Origin: Clostridiales bacterium
GTDB lineage: Bacteria > Bacillota > Clostridia > Oscillospirales > Acutalibacteraceae
Reading direction: 5' to 3'
DNA: 37,928 nucleotides
NCBI GenBank assembly: GCA_012517675.1
Contig: JAAYUL010000001.1
Location: forward strand, 1 to 37,928
In this document: one piece after another, positions 1-9,403 of the stretch
Position numbering within the stretch: position 1 is the stretch's first letter
How the letters are laid out: each line of letters opens with the position of its first letter
Program-made: the position numbers and the translations under genes
The notes under the pieces: model-generated
Told to the model about the DNA's origin: nothing
What the model saw: only the letters and a program-made list of their open reading frames with translations
Database searches by the model: none

Positions 1-15
1 CTGAGCTATGCTCCC
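1..15 (-). tRNA. 5' end of a tRNA gene, truncated by the window edge (perhaps tRNA-Val)
   Basis: Read on the minus strand, the first 15 bases are GGGAGCATAGCTCAG. This is the usual start of a bacterial tRNA: a seven-base acceptor strand, T8-A9, then the GCTCAG start of the D arm. The rest lies outside the window, so the anticodon cannot be read. The acceptor sequence resembles Firmicutes tRNA-Val, which is only a guess. A consensus promoter about 35 bases upstream supports a real RNA gene. Confidence 0.7.
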
Positions 16-49
16 AATCAAATAGCCGCATTCATCAGCGACGTGTTAT

Positions 50-78
50 ATAATACTATATCTTGTGCGTATTGTCAA
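50..78 (-). promoter_or_regulatory. Sigma-A promoter for the edge tRNA
   Basis: On the minus strand a perfect -35 box TTGACA (73-78) is followed by a 17-base spacer and the -10 box TATTAT (50-55). Transcription would start near position 43, about 28 bases before the tRNA. The box sits just after the hslO stop codon, so the tRNA does not depend on read-through from hslO. Confidence 0.75.
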
Positions 79-102
79 CACTAAATAGCGATTTTCTTCA
101 TA

Positions 103-1002
103 TTATTTTTGACCTGACGAACGCGCCGCAGATGCCGCGATATTTTCCAGCTCCCCGCGTGTAAGGCGATAAACGCGGTTGCAGTACTGGCACTTGATCT
201 CGGCATACCCCTGCTCCTCGGCAAGCGAGACAATGTCCTTTGGCTTCAGGGTGGCAAGCGCGCGCTCCACCCGCTCCCTGCTGCAATGACAAACATAAGA
301 AACCGGAATTTCATCAAGAATCTCCAGTTCAAACCCTTTCAGCGCCGCGCGGCACATATCTTCCGTGCTCATCCCTTTCGCAAGCATGGTGGTGACCGGC
401 TCCAATGCCGCGGCATTCTTTTCCAGGCGGTCAATGTCGCTTTCCGACGCGCCCGGCATCACCTGAATCAGCATACCGCCGGCCAAAAGCCGCCGGATAT
501 CGTTTTTATCCACCAGGACCCCAAGCGCGCAGACGGTCGGAATCTGTTCGCTGACCGCGTAATAATGGGCGATGTCCTCCGCGATTTCTCCGGACTGGAG
601 CCGCACCTGCCCGCTGTAGGGAACGCCCTCACCAAAATCCCGGATCACGCCGAGCAGGCCGTTGTTTCCCACCGCAGCGCCGACATCCAGTTTACCGTTC
701 GGCTTTAGGGGCAGCTCCACATCGGGATGTTCGATGCCGGCGCGGCAGTTTCCGCTGCTGTCCGCAATGGCGGTCAATGTCCCAAGGGGGCCTCCCCCGC
801 TGATCTTCAGGGTCACGGAGGCATCCTTTTCTTTCAGCATTGCCCCCATCATGGAGGATGCGGTGAGCAGCCTTCCAAGCGCCGCCGTCGCAACGGCGGA
901 GGTATGGTGAAGCTGCTGCGCGGTTGCGACAAGGTAAGTGGAATCAATCGCGGCAGCCATAACGCCGCCGCTGCCCGTCATACATCTGATGATTCTATCC
1001 AT
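103..1002 (-). CDS. hslO: Hsp33 redox-regulated chaperone
   Basis: The 299-residue protein matches Hsp33, a cytosolic holdase chaperone switched on by oxidation. The C-terminal zinc-binding redox switch is complete: a CxC pair (VCHCS) followed about 30 residues later by CxxC (KCQYCNR). In the family these four cysteines release zinc and form disulfides under oxidative stress, exposing the substrate-binding surface. The length is typical. The ATG start follows an AAGGAA ribosome-binding site. It is the last gene of a three-gene run with a methyltransferase and a TrpR-like regulator, 11 bases after the methyltransferase stop. In an anaerobe it would be relevant to oxygen exposure (inference). 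Confidence 0.95.
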   Translation of the reverse strand: MDRIIRCMTGSGGVMAAAIDSTYLVATAQQLHHTSAVATAALGRLLTASSMMGAMLKEKDASVTLKISGGGPLGTLTAIADSSGNCRAGIEHPDVELPLKPNGKLDVGAAVGNNGLLGVIRDFGEGVPYSGQVRLQSGEIAEDIAHYYAVSEQIPTVCALGVLVDKNDIRRLLAGGMLIQVMPGASESDIDRLEKNAAALEPVTTMLAKGMSTEDMCRAALKGFELEILDEIPVSYVCHCSRERVERALATLKPKDIVSLAEEQGYAEIKCQYCNRVYRLTRGELENIAASAARSSGQK

Positions 1003-1013
1003 GGAAATATTCC

Positions 1014-1766
1014 TTATTTATTTTCAGAAATTTTCTTTGCCGCGATGACAATTCTTTCCGAATCTTCACGCGGCGGAACAAAGCTGAGATCGTCAAAGGC
1101 ACAAACGGCCTCCAGCCCCGCCCGGGCTAAGAGCGATACAATCTGCTCCATGCGGTAAGCGCGTTCGTAAAAACGCTCCGAGCTTCTGTGATAGACATTC
1201 CCGTCGCGCCCGAAAAAATCAAGCGTAATGCCGATACGGCTGGTCTTCTCTTCCAGACGGTTCTGCCACACACAGTAAACCTCGTCCATATCGTAAACAA
1301 ACACCTGATTCGCAAGCACACACTTGTGTTTATAAACCGTATTCATGTCAAAAATAAAGACACCGTCGGGATCAAGAAAAAGCGAAACACGCTGAAAAGC
1401 CTTCAGCACATCGGCTTCGCTCGTCAAATGGTTGATGCTGTCCAGCGCACAGACCACCGTGTCCACCGTGCCGTAAAGATCGATATTCTGCATTTTCTGG
1501 CATAAAAACAAAAGGTTCAGGCCGTTTTCCGCCGCCTTTTGCTGCGCCACGGAAAGCATGGCCGGGGAACCGTCGATTCCGTACACGTCAAGCCCGCGCT
1601 TTGCAAGGGCAACGGTAAGGCTTCCTGTTCCGCAGGCAAGGTCCAGCGTAATGCCCGGAGAATGATGCAGGTGTTCCAGCACACGGCAAAAATAGTCCGC
1701 CCGTTTTTCATACTCCACGTTCCGCGTCAGGCAGTCATAATACTGCGCAAAGGACGAATAGCTCAT
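1014..1766 (-). CDS. Class I SAM-dependent methyltransferase
   Basis: The 250-residue protein has the SAM-binding motif I LDLACGTGSL near residue 41, followed by an acidic residue in YGIDGS and a motif IV region VVCALDSINHL. It starts with the family-like MSYSSFAQYYD, seen in YqeM/ubiE-type methyltransferases that lie beside hslO or nadD-region genes in Firmicutes. The substrate cannot be told from sequence. Its ATG overlaps the stop codon of the upstream TrpR-like gene by four bases (ATGA), so the two are translationally coupled. The fold is secure and the biological role is unknown. Confidence 0.85.
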   Translation of the reverse strand: MSYSSFAQYYDCLTRNVEYEKRADYFCRVLEHLHHSPGITLDLACGTGSLTVALAKRGLDVYGIDGSPAMLSVAQQKAAENGLNLLFLCQKMQNIDLYGTVDTVVCALDSINHLTSEADVLKAFQRVSLFLDPDGVFIFDMNTVYKHKCVLANQVFVYDMDEVYCVWQNRLEEKTSRIGITLDFFGRDGNVYHRSSERFYERAYRMEQIVSLLARAGLEAVCAFDDLSFVPPREDSERIVIAAKKISENK

Positions 1767-2065
1767 TTGGAATTTTTCCCGTCCTCCAGCCTTTGAAAGA
1801 CCAGCTCGTAGCCGTCGCAGCCATAATTCAGCGAGCGGTTCACGCGGCTGATGGTTGCGGTGGAGGCGCCGGTCTCCGCGACAATATCGCTGTAAACACG
1901 CTTTGTACTCAGCATATGCGCCACCAAAAGCCGCTGGGACATCGCCTTGATTTCAGGAACCGTGCACAAATCTTCAAAAAAATTATAGCATTCATCGACT
2001 GTTTTTAATGTCAATATCGCCTGAAAAAGAAAATCCACACTGTCGTCTTTAATTTTTGAATTCAA
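1763..2065 (-). CDS. TrpR-related YerC/YecD-family DNA-binding protein
   Basis: The 100-residue protein is a small all-helical TrpR-superfamily regulator of the YerC/YecD type. A helix-turn-helix lies at about residues 45-80, with SQRLLVAHML leading into the recognition stretch TGASTATISRVNRSL. It begins at a TTG codon with AGGAG nine bases upstream and has a sigma-A-like promoter in front. The target is unknown. Tryptophan binding is not implied, because these homologues are typed only by fold. It heads the short operon with the methyltransferase and hslO. Confidence 0.88.
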   Translation of the reverse strand: MNSKIKDDSVDFLFQAILTLKTVDECYNFFEDLCTVPEIKAMSQRLLVAHMLSTKRVYSDIVAETGASTATISRVNRSLNYGCDGYELVFQRLEDGKNSK

Positions 2066-2107
2066 AAGACTTCACTCCTCTAATTCTCATAACATCATTC
2101 AAATAAA

Positions 2108-2136
2108 AGTTTATCACGCGAAAGTATAAATGTAAA
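2108..2136 (-). promoter_or_regulatory. Putative sigma-A promoter of the yerC-methyltransferase-hslO operon
   Basis: On the minus strand, TTTACA (2131-2136), a 17-base spacer and TAAACT (2108-2113) lie 43 bases before the TTG start. The -35 is good and the -10 is a 4/6 match. Confidence 0.5.
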
Positions 2137-2168
2137 GAAAAACCACATTGTGTACAAAATATTGATAT

Positions 2169-2206
2169 CGCGGAAGCATTCAGTGTTGAGTTTCAACAGA
2201 ACCGCG
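2169..2206 (-). terminator. Stem-loop after ysxC, possible weak terminator
   Basis: Outer arms CGCGG/CCGCG (2169-2173 and 2202-2206) enclose inner arms TGTTGA/TCAACA (2184-2189 and 2193-2198) around a three-base loop. It lies about 35 bases past the ysxC stop. There is no clean run of T after it, so termination is uncertain. Confidence 0.3.
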
Positions 2207-2238
2207 CTTTTCGGCTTTTATCTTATGCCGCCATACGG

Positions 2239-2817
2239 TTATTCGCACGCGCGGTCGATCCTGCCTCGGATTTCCTCCACCCCTTCCGCGGTAACGGCGG
2301 AAAACGGGACGACCGGCACTCCCAACGGGTCGAAGCGGTCATGGAACGTCTGCAGCTGTGCGGTTCTCTGTGTTTTATTCAGCTTATCGCTTTTGGTCGC
2401 GGCAATCAGAAACGGGCAGCCAGACTGCAGCAGGAACTCCACCATGTGCAGATCGTCCGCAGTGGGATTGTGCCGCAGGTCCACAATCTGAATGACAAGA
2501 CGGATATTCCGCCCGGAGCTCAGGTATCCTTCCACAAGCTCCGCCCAGCGCATTTTTTCAGACTGCGACACCTTTGCGTAACCGTAGCCCGGCAAATCCG
2601 CCAGGCGGCAGCTGCTCAGCCGGTAAAAATTAACCGTCCCGGTTTTGCCGGGCGTCGCGCTGACCCTCGCCAGGGATTTCCGGTTCAGCAGCTTATTGAT
2701 GAGGGAGGATTTTCCGACATTGGAGCGGCCGGAAAAGACGATTTCGGGGACCGTCGATTCCGGCAGCTGATTCAGTTTTCCCGAGGCGGATTCAAAAAAA
2801 GCGTCTTCAATTTTCAT
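2239..2817 (-). CDS. ysxC: Ribosome biogenesis GTPase YsxC/EngB
   Basis: The 192-residue protein is a YsxC/YihA-type GTPase needed for assembly of the large ribosomal subunit. G1 is GRSNVGKSS (about residues 30-38), G3 is DLPGYGYAK and G4 is TKSDK. Length and motif order are typical. It is the last gene of the tig-clpP-clpX-lon cluster, ten bases after the lon stop codon, which is the usual Firmicutes arrangement. The ribosome-binding site is weak, so translation may depend on coupling to lon. Confidence 0.95.
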   Translation of the reverse strand: MKIEDAFFESASGKLNQLPESTVPEIVFSGRSNVGKSSLINKLLNRKSLARVSATPGKTGTVNFYRLSSCRLADLPGYGYAKVSQSEKMRWAELVEGYLSSGRNIRLVIQIVDLRHNPTADDLHMVEFLLQSGCPFLIAATKSDKLNKTQRTAQLQTFHDRFDPLGVPVVPFSAVTAEGVEEIRGRIDRACE

Positions 2818-2827
2818 TTCAGCACCA

Positions 2828-5260
2828 TCACTGTGTCAGGCCGGCAGACTGGGGCCGGGTGTGGACAGGCGGCGGAGGAGCGGCAAAATCCGGTTCCTTT
2901 GCTTCGAACGGATTCGGCTGAGGCATTCTGACCAGCGCCGCTTCAAGCACCTGATCGATTTTTTCCACCGGCAGGAACTCAACGGCGTCTTTCACCACGC
3001 TGTCGATCTCCGCCAGGTCCGAAACATTGTCGGCCGGAATAATCACCCTTTTGATCCCGGAACGATACGCCGCCATGGTTTTCTCTTTCAGGCCGCCGAT
3101 CGGCAGGACCCTGCCCAGCAGCGTGATTTCACCGGTCATGGCAACGTCGTGCTTGACCGGAATGTCGGTAAGCGCCGAGGTAATCGCGGTCGCCATCGCC
3201 GTGCCGGCGGACGGGCCGTCCTTCGGGATGGCGCCTTCCGGCGCATGGATATGAATGTCAAACTTGCTGTAAAAATCGTGGCTGATTCCCAGCATGGAAG
3301 CCCTTGTGCGGATGCAGCTGATCGCGGTTTTCGCCGATTCCTTCATCACGTCGCCCAAAGAGCCGGTCAGCTCGATCTTTCCCGTGCCGTCCATCACGGC
3401 AACTTCGATCGGCAGAATCTCTCCGCCCACGCTGGTCCAGGCAAGTCCGTTCACAAGGCCAACCATGTCGTTCTTTGCAAGCTGGTCATCCTTGAATTTT
3501 CTCGGCCCCAGCAAATCCTCCAGATTTTTCGGGGTGACGGTTATCTTTGCCTCCTGCTGCTCCACTATTTTTTTCGCGCATTTTCTGCACACCGCCGCAA
3601 TCTGGCGCTCCAGATTGCGCACGCCGGCCTCCCTTGTGTACCCGTCAATCAGCTCATGAAGCGCCGCGGGCGTAAATTTCAGCATCCTTGCATTCATCCC
3701 GTGTTTTTTCAGCTGTTTGGGAACAAGGTGCTTCTGTGCGATGTTGAATTTTTCCTCATGCGTGTAGCTTCCTAGCGTGATGACGTCCATTCTGTCAAGC
3801 AGCGGTTCCGGAATGGCGGTGTAATCGTTGGCCGTTGTAATGAACATGACATGGCTCAGGTCGAAGGGCATGTCGATGTAATGGTCAAAAAATGCGGAAT
3901 TCTGCTCCGGGTCCAGCACCTCCAGAAGCGCGGCGGCAGGGTCCCCGCGAAAGTCATTCCCGAGCTTGTCGATTTCATCCAGCAAAATCAGGGGATTGTT
4001 GGTTCCGGCCTGCTTGATGGCGGCAATAATCCTGCCGGGCATGGAACCGATATATGTTTTCCTGTGGCCCATAATATCGGATTCGTCACGCACGCCGCCG
4101 AGGGAGATCCGCACGTATTTGCGCCCGATCGCCCTTGCAATGGAGTGTGCGACGGAAGTTTTCCCCACGCCGGGAGGCCCCACAAGGCAGATGATCTGCC
4201 CTTTGATGTCGGGAGCCAGCTTTTTCACAGCCAGAATTTCAACGATGCGCTCCTTGACCTTTTTCAGGCCGTAGTGGTCGTGGTCGAGCACCTTCTGCGC
4301 CTTTGCAAGGTCGATATGCTCTTTGCTGGAATGGTTCCACGGCAGCTCAAGGCAGGTTTCGATATAGCTTAAAATCACGCTTCCCTCGTGGGAACCCTCC
4401 GGCATTTTAGCAAGCCGGTCGCACTCCTTCATCAGCTTGTCGTTCTGCAGCTTGGGCAGCTTGAGCTTTGCAATGCGCGTGCGCAGGTCGTCCGCCTCTT
4501 CCTGCGGATTGTCTTCATCGCCCAGCTCGTAGGAAATCGCCTTCATCTGCTCCCGCAGAAAATACTCCCGCTGGTTTTCGCTGATCTGTTCCTTTGCCTT
4601 CTCGCTGATCTGCGATTCGATCGATAAGACCTGGATTTCATTTCTCAGAATTTCAATCAGCTTTTCCAGCCTGCGCACGGGGTGAAGCTCTTCCAGTATG
4701 GTCTGCTTTTTTTCATAATCCAGCATGATATTGGAAGCGATATAGTCCGCCAGTTCGCCGCAGTCCTTTTTCTGCACCACGCCGATGATGATGTCCGGCG
4801 GAATGCGGGTATAGTTCTGAAGATACTCTTCAAACAAACTCTGGGTGTAGCGGGTCAGCGCCTCGGTTCTATGAGAAGACCGGTAAGGCTTCGTTTCCAC
4901 TTTCCTGATATCGGCAAAGAGAAACGGATCCTCACTGATCATGGATTCGATTTCAGCGCGGTAAAGTCCCTCCGCGAAAAGGCGCACGCAGTCTTCCGTA
5001 TGGCGGATCACCTGCTTAATCTGCGCCACCACGCCCATGTGGTAGACCTGTTCGCCGTTGGGCTCGTTTTCCTCCAAATCCTTCTGGGCCACCAGAAGAA
5101 CCTGCTGACCCTCCTCCATCGCCTTGGAAAGGGCAAGAATGGATTTTTTTCTTCCCACGTCAAACTGCAGCAGCATACCCGGAAAAATCACAAGCCCCCT
5201 CAGCGCAAGCACAGGGAGCGCGGCGGTTTCAATTTTTTGCAGTTCATGATCTGTACTCAT
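2828..5260 (-). CDS. lon: ATP-dependent protease Lon
   Basis: An 810-residue LonA protease of the cytosol. The N-terminal substrate-recognition domain (about 10-210) is followed by a helical region and an AAA+ module with Walker A GPPGVGKTS near residue 360 and Walker B LILLDEIDKL. The serine protease domain has its catalytic serine in DGPSAGTA near 680 and its lysine in GGLKEKTMAA near 720. I place the start at 5260 (MSTDHEL) because AAGGAG lies eight bases upstream. An in-frame start 14 codons earlier falls inside a hairpin and has no such site. The C-terminus carries a short proline-rich tail not needed for the fold. It follows clpX and precedes ysxC. Confidence 0.95.
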   Translation of the reverse strand: MSTDHELQKIETAALPVLALRGLVIFPGMLLQFDVGRKKSILALSKAMEEGQQVLLVAQKDLEENEPNGEQVYHMGVVAQIKQVIRHTEDCVRLFAEGLYRAEIESMISEDPFLFADIRKVETKPYRSSHRTEALTRYTQSLFEEYLQNYTRIPPDIIIGVVQKKDCGELADYIASNIMLDYEKKQTILEELHPVRRLEKLIEILRNEIQVLSIESQISEKAKEQISENQREYFLREQMKAISYELGDEDNPQEEADDLRTRIAKLKLPKLQNDKLMKECDRLAKMPEGSHEGSVILSYIETCLELPWNHSSKEHIDLAKAQKVLDHDHYGLKKVKERIVEILAVKKLAPDIKGQIICLVGPPGVGKTSVAHSIARAIGRKYVRISLGGVRDESDIMGHRKTYIGSMPGRIIAAIKQAGTNNPLILLDEIDKLGNDFRGDPAAALLEVLDPEQNSAFFDHYIDMPFDLSHVMFITTANDYTAIPEPLLDRMDVITLGSYTHEEKFNIAQKHLVPKQLKKHGMNARMLKFTPAALHELIDGYTREAGVRNLERQIAAVCRKCAKKIVEQQEAKITVTPKNLEDLLGPRKFKDDQLAKNDMVGLVNGLAWTSVGGEILPIEVAVMDGTGKIELTGSLGDVMKESAKTAISCIRTRASMLGISHDFYSKFDIHIHAPEGAIPKDGPSAGTAMATAITSALTDIPVKHDVAMTGEITLLGRVLPIGGLKEKTMAAYRSGIKRVIIPADNVSDLAEIDSVVKDAVEFLPVEKIDQVLEAALVRMPQPNPFEAKEPDFAAPPPPVHTRPQSAGLTQ

Positions 5261-5278
5261 TGTTTTGCTCCTTAGTAG

Positions 5279-5324
5279 AAAAGGCTGTTGCCGCGGCACC
5301 AAATGCTACCGCGCTGCAACAGCC
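5279..5324 (-). terminator. Hairpin between clpX and lon
   Basis: A nine-pair stem (5283-5291 with 5316-5324, arm GGCTGTTGC) continues through a two-base bulge into a five-pair stem (5292-5296 with 5309-5313), closed by a 12-base loop. On the minus strand it is followed by only four T residues, then by the lon ribosome-binding site. It could be a weak terminator, an attenuator, or a processing site that sets lon levels apart from clpX. Confidence 0.45.
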
Positions 5325-5337
5325 ATGATTCTGTAAT

Positions 5338-6645
5338 TCAAGCGGTGTCCTTGCGGCCACGCTTCCTCGGAGTTGTAATTTTGATTTTCACCGGTTTTCG
5401 TTCCGGATTGTATACAATCTCCGGTTTTGTTCCGTTCTTTACCGTATCTGCGGTAATGGTCACCTTTTCAACAGTATAATCGGAAGGAACATCATACATC
5501 AGACTGGTCAGCAGGTCTTCCATAATGGACCTGAGGCCTCTGGCGCCCGTCCGGCGTTCCAGTGTTTTCTGGGCAATCGCCCTGAGCGCCTCCGGCTGGA
5601 ACTCCAGCTCGACCTTGTCAAGCTGAAACAGCTTTTTATACTGGCTGATCAGGCTGTTTTTCGGTTCCGTCAGAATGCGGACAAGAGCGTCCTCGTTCAG
5701 CCCGTTGAGGGAGGTAATGACCGGAAGACGGCCGACAAGCTCCGGGATCAAACCGAACCGCACCAAATCGTGCGGAATCACTTCTTTCATCCAATCGGTG
5801 GAATCGAGTTCCGCCCTGCTCTTGACCTGCGCGCCGAATCCCATGGCTGAGGAAGCCTTGCGTTTTTCAATGATCTTATTCAGGCCGTCGAACGCGCCTC
5901 CGCAGATAAACAGGATGTTGGCGGTGTCGATCTGCAAAAACTCCTGCTGCGGGTGCTTTCTGCCCCCCTGCGGAGGGACATTGGAAACGGTTCCCTCCAG
6001 AATTTTCAGCAGCGCCTGCTGAACGCCCTCGCCGCTGACGTCGCGGGTAATGGAGGGGTTTTCCGATTTACGGGCGATTTTATCGATTTCATCGATATAA
6101 ATGATCCCGCGCTCCGCGCGTTCAATATCAAAATCCGCCGCCTGGATCAAGCGGAGAAGGATGTTCTCCACATCTTCCCCCACATAGCCGGCTTCCGTCA
6201 GGGTGGTCGCGTCCGCAATGGCGAACGGCACATCCAGGATTTTCGCCAGCGTCTGCGCGAGAAGCGTTTTCCCAACGCCGGTCGGGCCCAGCAAAAGCAC
6301 GTTGCTCTTGGTCAGCTCGATGCCGTCTTTCCCGTAATAAATGCGCTTATAGTGGTTGTAAACCGCGACAGAAAGCGAAATTTTCGCCTGTTCCTGCCCG
6401 ATGACGTAGTCGTCGAGCATTTTCTTGATTTCGTGCGGCTTCGGCAGCTCCGCCGAGGTTTCGCTGTAACCGGATTTCCGGTTGGAGAGGTTTTTTTCGT
6501 CATCCAGAATCGACATGCACAATTCAATGCACTCGTCGCAGATGTATACCCCGGGGCCGGCGATCAGCCGGCGCGCCTCGCTCTGCGGCTTTCCGCAGAA
6601 CGAACAGCAGATCCCTCTTTCCTTCGTCTCATCGTTACTCGGCAT
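5338..6645 (-). CDS. clpX: ClpX, ATPase subunit of the Clp protease
   Basis: The 435-residue protein unfolds tagged substrates and feeds them to ClpP. The N-terminal zinc-binding domain has its four cysteines at about 14, 17, 36 and 39 (CSFC and CDEC). The AAA+ core has Walker A GPTGVGKT near 121 and Walker [11 protein letters not shown]. The ClpP-docking IGF-type loop appears as MGFGAQ near 273, where the MGF differs by one residue from the common IGF. The ATG start lies 18 bases after the clpP stop and overlaps an AAGG-rich site. The C-terminus is lysine/arginine-rich. Confidence 0.96.
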   Translation of the reverse strand: MPSNDETKERGICCSFCGKPQSEARRLIAGPGVYICDECIELCMSILDDEKNLSNRKSGYSETSAELPKPHEIKKMLDDYVIGQEQAKISLSVAVYNHYKRIYYGKDGIELTKSNVLLLGPTGVGKTLLAQTLAKILDVPFAIADATTLTEAGYVGEDVENILLRLIQAADFDIERAERGIIYIDEIDKIARKSENPSITRDVSGEGVQQALLKILEGTVSNVPPQGGRKHPQQEFLQIDTANILFICGGAFDGLNKIIEKRKASSAMGFGAQVKSRAELDSTDWMKEVIPHDLVRFGLIPELVGRLPVITSLNGLNEDALVRILTEPKNSLISQYKKLFQLDKVELEFQPEALRAIAQKTLERRTGARGLRSIMEDLLTSLMYDVPSDYTVEKVTITADTVKNGTKPEIVYNPERKPVKIKITTPRKRGRKDTA

Positions 6646-6663
6646 TTCATCACCAACCTTACC

Positions 6664-7245
6664 TTATCGATTGTATATGACTTTGTCGATCAGGCCGTAT
6701 TCCGTCGCCTGCTCCGCAGTCATAAAGTTATCGCGCTCCGTGTCTTTCGCAATGATTTCGATCGGCTGGCACGTTCTTTCGGAAAGGATCTGATTCAGCT
6801 TTTTCTTGGTTGCAATAATGTGGTCGGCGTGAATCATCACATCGGTGGCCTGGCCCTGCGCCCCGCCGCTCGGCTGATGGATCATAATGTCGCTGTTCGG
6901 CAGCGCAAAGCGTTTCCCCTTCGCACCGGCGGCGAGCAGGAACGCGCCCATGCTGGCCGCCATGCCCATGCAGATTGTGGACACATCGCACTTGATATAC
7001 TGCATGGTATCGTAAATCGCCATGCCCGCGGTAACGGAACCGCCCGGGCTGTTGATGTAAAGGCTGATATCCTTTGAGGGGTCCTGCCCTTCCAGATACA
7101 GAAGCTGTGCGACCACAAGGCTGGCTGTCGTATCGTTCACTTCTTCGGTCAGCATAACAATCCTGTCGTTGAGCAAACGGGAAAAGATGTCGTAAGAGCG
7201 TTCGCCGCGGTTTGTTTGTTCAATGACATAAGGGACTAAACTCAT
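6664..7245 (-). CDS. clpP: ClpP, proteolytic subunit of the Clp protease
   Basis: The 193-residue peptidase has the catalytic triad in canonical places: Ser98 in GMAASMG, His123 in MIHQPSGG and Asp172 in KDTERDNFM. It forms the double-heptamer degradation chamber partnered by ClpX, encoded next. TGGAGG precedes the ATG. No CtsR-type operator was noticed in the short gap after tig, so expression probably follows the tig promoter. Confidence 0.97.
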   Translation of the reverse strand: MSLVPYVIEQTNRGERSYDIFSRLLNDRIVMLTEEVNDTTASLVVAQLLYLEGQDPSKDISLYINSPGGSVTAGMAIYDTMQYIKCDVSTICMGMAASMGAFLLAAGAKGKRFALPNSDIMIHQPSGGAQGQATDVMIHADHIIATKKKLNQILSERTCQPIEIIAKDTERDNFMTAEQATEYGLIDKVIYNR

Positions 7246-7305
7246 TCTGAAGTACCTCCAATAAAAAACTGACAGTAATCTGATGATTGGCAGGAATGAT
7301 ATGCA

Positions 7306-8607
7306 TTATTCAGCGTCTTTTCCGCCTTCAGCAACTACTGCGGTGTCACGCACAAGATTAATGGCCTTTTCCACCGCGATGTCTTTTTCAAGCGCGTCTT
7401 TCGGAATAAAGGTTTTCACCTTGTCTGCGTCGATTTCGTAGCTTTTTGCAAGCTTTGCGTACTCTTCTTCAATTTCCTCGTCGGAAGGCTTGATCCCCTC
7501 CAGCTCGGCGATCTTTTCAAACGCAAGGCGAACCTTCACCTGGCGCTCCGCCTGGGGACGGAACTGGCTGCGGATGGAATCCTTGTCCATGCCCGTGTAT
7601 TTCAGGTAGGTTTCAAAGTCAAGCCCCTGGGACTGCAGGCGGTAACCGAACTCGCGGATATCCTCATTGATCCTGTTTTCAAACATGGCTTCCGGAATTT
7701 CCGCTTTCAGCTTTTCAATCAGCTGGTCGATCAGCTGGTTTTCCACATCGTCCTTCGCCTGCTTTTCCTTGGCCTCCTCCAGCTTTTTCCGGATGTCTGC
7801 CCGGTACTGGTCAAGGGTATCGAACTCACTGACATCCTTCACGAAGTCGTCGTCGACCTCCGGCAGCTCTTTCATTTTGATTTCATGGAGCTTGATTTTA
7901 AAGACAGCGTCTTTGTCCGCCAGCTCTTTCGCCTGATAATCTTCGGGGAATTTGACGTTTACGTCAAACTCTTCGCCGGACTTGTGGCCCACGACCTGCT
8001 CCTCAAAACCGGGAATAAACTGGCCGGCGCCCAAAGTCAGACTGTAATTGTCCGCTTTTCCGCCTGAAAAAGGCTCGCCGTCCACATAACCGTCAAAATC
8101 AATGACGGTGATGTCGCCGTTCTGCGCGGCGCGGTCTTCCACGGTTACCATTCTGGAGTTGCGTTCCTGAACCTTTTTGACTTCCGCGTCGATTTCGTCC
8201 TCCGTCACTTCAACGGTTTTTTTCACCGCGGGAAGGCCCTTGTAGCCTTCGATTTCGACTTCCGGTTTTGTGGTGATGGTCGCTTTGAAAACAATTCCTT
8301 CTTTACCGGCGGAAACGAGATCAAAATCTATTTTATCTTCAATCATTTCCAGCTTCGCTTCATTGATCGCCGCGTCCAGCGCATCCGGATACACGGCGTT
8401 GATGGCATCCTCGTAAAAGACCTTCTCGCCGTAATACTTTTCAACAAAAGCGCGGGGCGCCTTGCCCTTGCGGAAGCCCGGAATGGAAATTTTCTTAATC
8501 TCTTTATGATACGCCTGATTGATTGCTTTTTCAAAAACTTCGGCGTCAACCTCCACTTCCAGCTGATAGCGGTTGGTCTCTACCTTGGTCGTTGATTTTA
8601 AACTCAT
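7306..8607 (-). CDS. tig: Trigger factor, ribosome-bound chaperone and prolyl isomerase
   Basis: The 433-residue protein has the three trigger-factor domains. The N-terminal ribosome-binding domain carries the signature GFRKGKAP at about residues 45-52. An FKBP-like prolyl isomerase domain (about 155-245) follows, then a long helical C-terminal chaperone domain. It meets nascent chains at the ribosome exit tunnel. AGGAGG lies eight bases before the ATG. It is the first gene of the tig-clpP-clpX-lon-ysxC cluster, which links folding and degradation. Confidence 0.96.
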   Translation of the reverse strand: MSLKSTTKVETNRYQLEVEVDAEVFEKAINQAYHKEIKKISIPGFRKGKAPRAFVEKYYGEKVFYEDAINAVYPDALDAAINEAKLEMIEDKIDFDLVSAGKEGIVFKATITTKPEVEIEGYKGLPAVKKTVEVTEDEIDAEVKKVQERNSRMVTVEDRAAQNGDITVIDFDGYVDGEPFSGGKADNYSLTLGAGQFIPGFEEQVVGHKSGEEFDVNVKFPEDYQAKELADKDAVFKIKLHEIKMKELPEVDDDFVKDVSEFDTLDQYRADIRKKLEEAKEKQAKDDVENQLIDQLIEKLKAEIPEAMFENRINEDIREFGYRLQSQGLDFETYLKYTGMDKDSIRSQFRPQAERQVKVRLAFEKIAELEGIKPSDEEIEEEYAKLAKSYEIDADKVKTFIPKDALEKDIAVEKAINLVRDTAVVAEGGKDAE

Positions 8608-8645
8608 TTTTATTCCTCCTGCAAAAATGCAAATTATCTCAAAGT

Positions 8646-8651
8646 ATTATA
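8646..8651 (-). promoter_or_regulatory. Extended -10 promoter for the tig-clp-lon operon
   Basis: On the minus strand, TATAAT (8646-8651) is preceded by TGA, giving an extended -10 element. No good -35 is present; the best hexamer at 17 bases is TAGAAT. It lies about 38 bases before the tig start. Confidence 0.55.
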
Positions 8652-8702
8652 TCACACGCTACGCTGTTATTCTATATTTTCGTTGAAATATTAATAATTT
8701 GT

Positions 8703-9392
8703 TCACCGAACCAAAACCGGCGTAAACCCGACGAAATCGCAGGAAACCAAGTGCATTTCAATGCCTTCGTACTCCCCCGTCATTGCCCGTCGCGCGGCCT
8801 GGCTGCCGTGAATATGGCCAAAATAGCAACGTGTGATTTTTCTTTCTTTTAAGGTACCAAGAATTTCTCGGCACTGAACCCCGTCGTAAACGGGCGGATA
8901 ATGCAGAAACACAATGGGTTCCGCGCCCTGCCGCACCGCGTCGTCGATGGAGGCGTTCAGCCGGCCGACCTCGCGGTTCACTATTTTTTTGTCTTCCTCC
9001 GTTTCGGCGTTGTAAAGCCAGCCGCGCGTTCCGCACACCGCCGCGTTTCCAACAACGACCGCGTTGTTGTGAATGATATGCAGCGTGTGAAATCCGTTTT
9101 GGGCAAGGTAAGCGTCCATCTTCTTTTTCGTGGTCCACCAATAATCATGGTTTCCCTTCAGAATCAGCTTTTCGCCGGGCAGTGCATGGAGAAACGCGAA
9201 ATCGGCCGCCGTATTCTCCAGCTTCATCGCCCACGACACGTCGCCGGCAATGACGACCGTATCCTCGTTCTTCACAATGGCGCGCCAGTTTTTTTCCAGC
9301 TTCTGCGTATAACCCTGCCAGCCTTCAAACACGTCCATCGGTTTGTCCGCGCCAAGCGAAAGGTGCAGATCGGCAATTGCATACATTGACAT
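8703..9392 (-). CDS. Metallophosphoesterase of the calcineurin-like family
   Basis: A 229-residue metal-dependent phosphoesterase. The metal-binding blocks occur in order: DLHLS at the N-terminus, GDVSWAM, the hallmark GNHDYWW, HYPPV and GHIHG near the C-terminus. The substrate is unknown. I start it at 9392 because AGAGGA lies seven bases upstream. The longer open frame would run into thrC and its extra N-terminus lacks family character. It begins 11 bases after the thrC stop, so the two are probably co-transcribed. Confidence 0.9.
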   Translation of the reverse strand: MSMYAIADLHLSLGADKPMDVFEGWQGYTQKLEKNWRAIVKNEDTVVIAGDVSWAMKLENTAADFAFLHALPGEKLILKGNHDYWWTTKKKMDAYLAQNGFHTLHIIHNNAVVVGNAAVCGTRGWLYNAETEEDKKIVNREVGRLNASIDDAVRQGAEPIVFLHYPPVYDGVQCREILGTLKERKITRCYFGHIHGSQAARRAMTGEYEGIEMHLVSCDFVGFTPVLVR

Positions 9393-9403
9393 GGCGGTTC
9401 CTC

